A program made the translations under genes and the position numbers. Shown here piece by piece: positions 5,516 to 5,950 of a DNA stretch of 5,950 bases. The stretch lies in NCBI GenBank assembly GCA_028820945.1, contig JAPPHW010000292.1, positions 1-5,950 of the forward strand, in the 5' to 3' direction. The notes under the pieces are model-generated. The model ran no database searches. It had not been told where the DNA came from and saw nothing but the letters and a program-made list of their open reading frames with translations. The stretch comes from Defluviicoccus sp. (GTDB lineage Bacteria > Pseudomonadota > Alphaproteobacteria > MPNO01). Within the stretch, counting starts at the first letter, position 1; every line of letters starts with the position of its first letter.

Positions 5516-5707
5516 TCACCCGCGCACCAGCCACGCCAGACCGACGCCGAGCGCGGTCGCGACCAGCCCCGCGGTGCGCAGCGCGTTGGCCGGCTGGTCG
5601 GCGACGCGCAGGATGAAGCGCTTCATCGCGTCGGGGAACAGCGCGTAGAGCGCGCCCTCGATCGCCAGCGCCAGCGCGATCGCCGCCAGCAGGTCGGTGC
5701 CCAGCAT
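5516..5707 (-). CDS. DUF2065 family inner-membrane protein (63 aa)
   Basis: Small integral membrane protein of unknown function, commonly encoded next to hflKC. It has two hydrophobic helices, about residues 5-23 (DLLAAIALALAIEGALYAL) and 43-61 (LRTAGLVATALGVGLAWLV), joined by a short positively charged loop with FPDAMKRFILR, the family's typical pattern. The ATG at 5707 lies 7 nt after the hflC stop with no clear ribosome binding site of its own, so it is probably translated by coupling to hflC. It is followed by the low-GC insert and not by the protease gene usual in related genomes. No clear terminator was seen after its stop. Confidence 0.85.
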   Translation of the reverse strand: MLGTDLLAAIALALAIEGALYALFPDAMKRFILRVADQPANALRTAGLVATALGVGLAWLVRG

Positions 5708-5714
5708 CGCCGGT

Positions 5715-5950
5715 CTATTCTGCCGGCCCGCCGCGCTTTCCGATATTGCCGAAGAACCGGAAGAAGTCGCTGTCGGGCGAGAGCACCATCGTCGTGTCGT
5801 CGCTCTTGAGCGCTTCCCGATAGGCCTGCATCGAGCGGTAGAAGCGGAAGAACTCGGCGTCGCGGCCGAACCCGTCGGCCCAGATCAGCGTCGCTTCCTG
5901 GTCGCCCTCGCCGCGGGTGATCTCCGCGGTGCGCTGCGCCTCGGCGAGCA
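5715..5950 (-). CDS. hflC: HflC, modulator of the FtsH protease; C-terminal 77 residues only
   Basis: HflC and HflK form a membrane-anchored complex facing the periplasm that surrounds and modulates the FtsH protease. Only the 3' end is inside the window. The visible part carries the family's C-terminal pattern: AEITRGEGDQEATLIWADGFG, then DAEFFRFYRSMQAYREAL, then MVLSPDSDFFRFF, matching the SPHF/band 7 protein's known tail. It ends GGPAE and stops at 5715, 7 nt before DUF2065. The rest of the gene and hflK should lie beyond the right edge. Confidence 0.93.
   Translation of the reverse strand, partial: LAEAQRTAEITRGEGDQEATLIWADGFGRDAEFFRFYRSMQAYREALKSDDTTMVLSPDSDFFRFFGNIGKRGGPAE
5890..5907. 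repeat. 18-bp exact direct repeat, copy 2 (inside hflC)
   Basis: Partner of the copy at 4116-4133; the starts are 1774 bp apart. Here the sequence belongs to the conserved C-terminal coding region of hflC, so this is the likely original copy. Confidence 0.7.

Overview
The window is GC-rich (well over 65 % by eye in its core genes), and every convincing gene lies on the minus strand. Gene content and order (hflC, a DUF2065 protein, a Do-family protease, miaA, ilvB) point to an alphaproteobacterium, perhaps of the Rhodospirillales type. A paired palindromic repeat whose shadow translation reads MPGLVPGIH on one strand and DARNKSGHDD on the other agrees, because such repeats are common in alphaproteobacterial genomes. 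The assignment rests on recall; no search was run.

Read in the direction of transcription (5950 down to 1), the window starts with the 3' end of hflC and, 7 nt later, a 63-aa two-helix membrane protein of the DUF2065 family. These belong to the membrane quality-control cluster that normally continues into a Do (DegP/MucD-like) periplasmic protease. Here about 1.4 kb of visibly AT-richer DNA separates them (about 4.09-5.51 kb). It carries a candidate promoter with a 9-bp inverted repeat, a possible 51-aa ORF with a strong ribosome binding site, a 194-aa Panacea/SocA-like (DUF4065) antitoxin-type protein, and an overlapping 137-aa protein that I read as a probable MazF/PemK-like toxin. The toxin gene's stop codon lies inside the ribosome binding site of the protease gene, so the module is spliced directly onto the protease, which appears to start at GTG 4076.

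After the protease (2571-4076) comes an intergenic region with a 43-bp perfect inverted repeat (2403-2445 / 2497-2539) and a good sigma70-like promoter (2279-2306). The promoter drives a 61-aa single-pass membrane protein, then miaA (tRNA dimethylallyltransferase, apparently starting at TTG), then, after a hairpin plus T-run, ilvB (acetolactate synthase large subunit, cut by the window edge after 316 residues).

Most of the window is core metabolism and housekeeping. The point of interest is the toxin-antitoxin-like module between hflC-DUF2065 and degP: its low GC, its private promoter, its coupling to degP, and an 18-bp exact match between its toxin 3' end and hflC.
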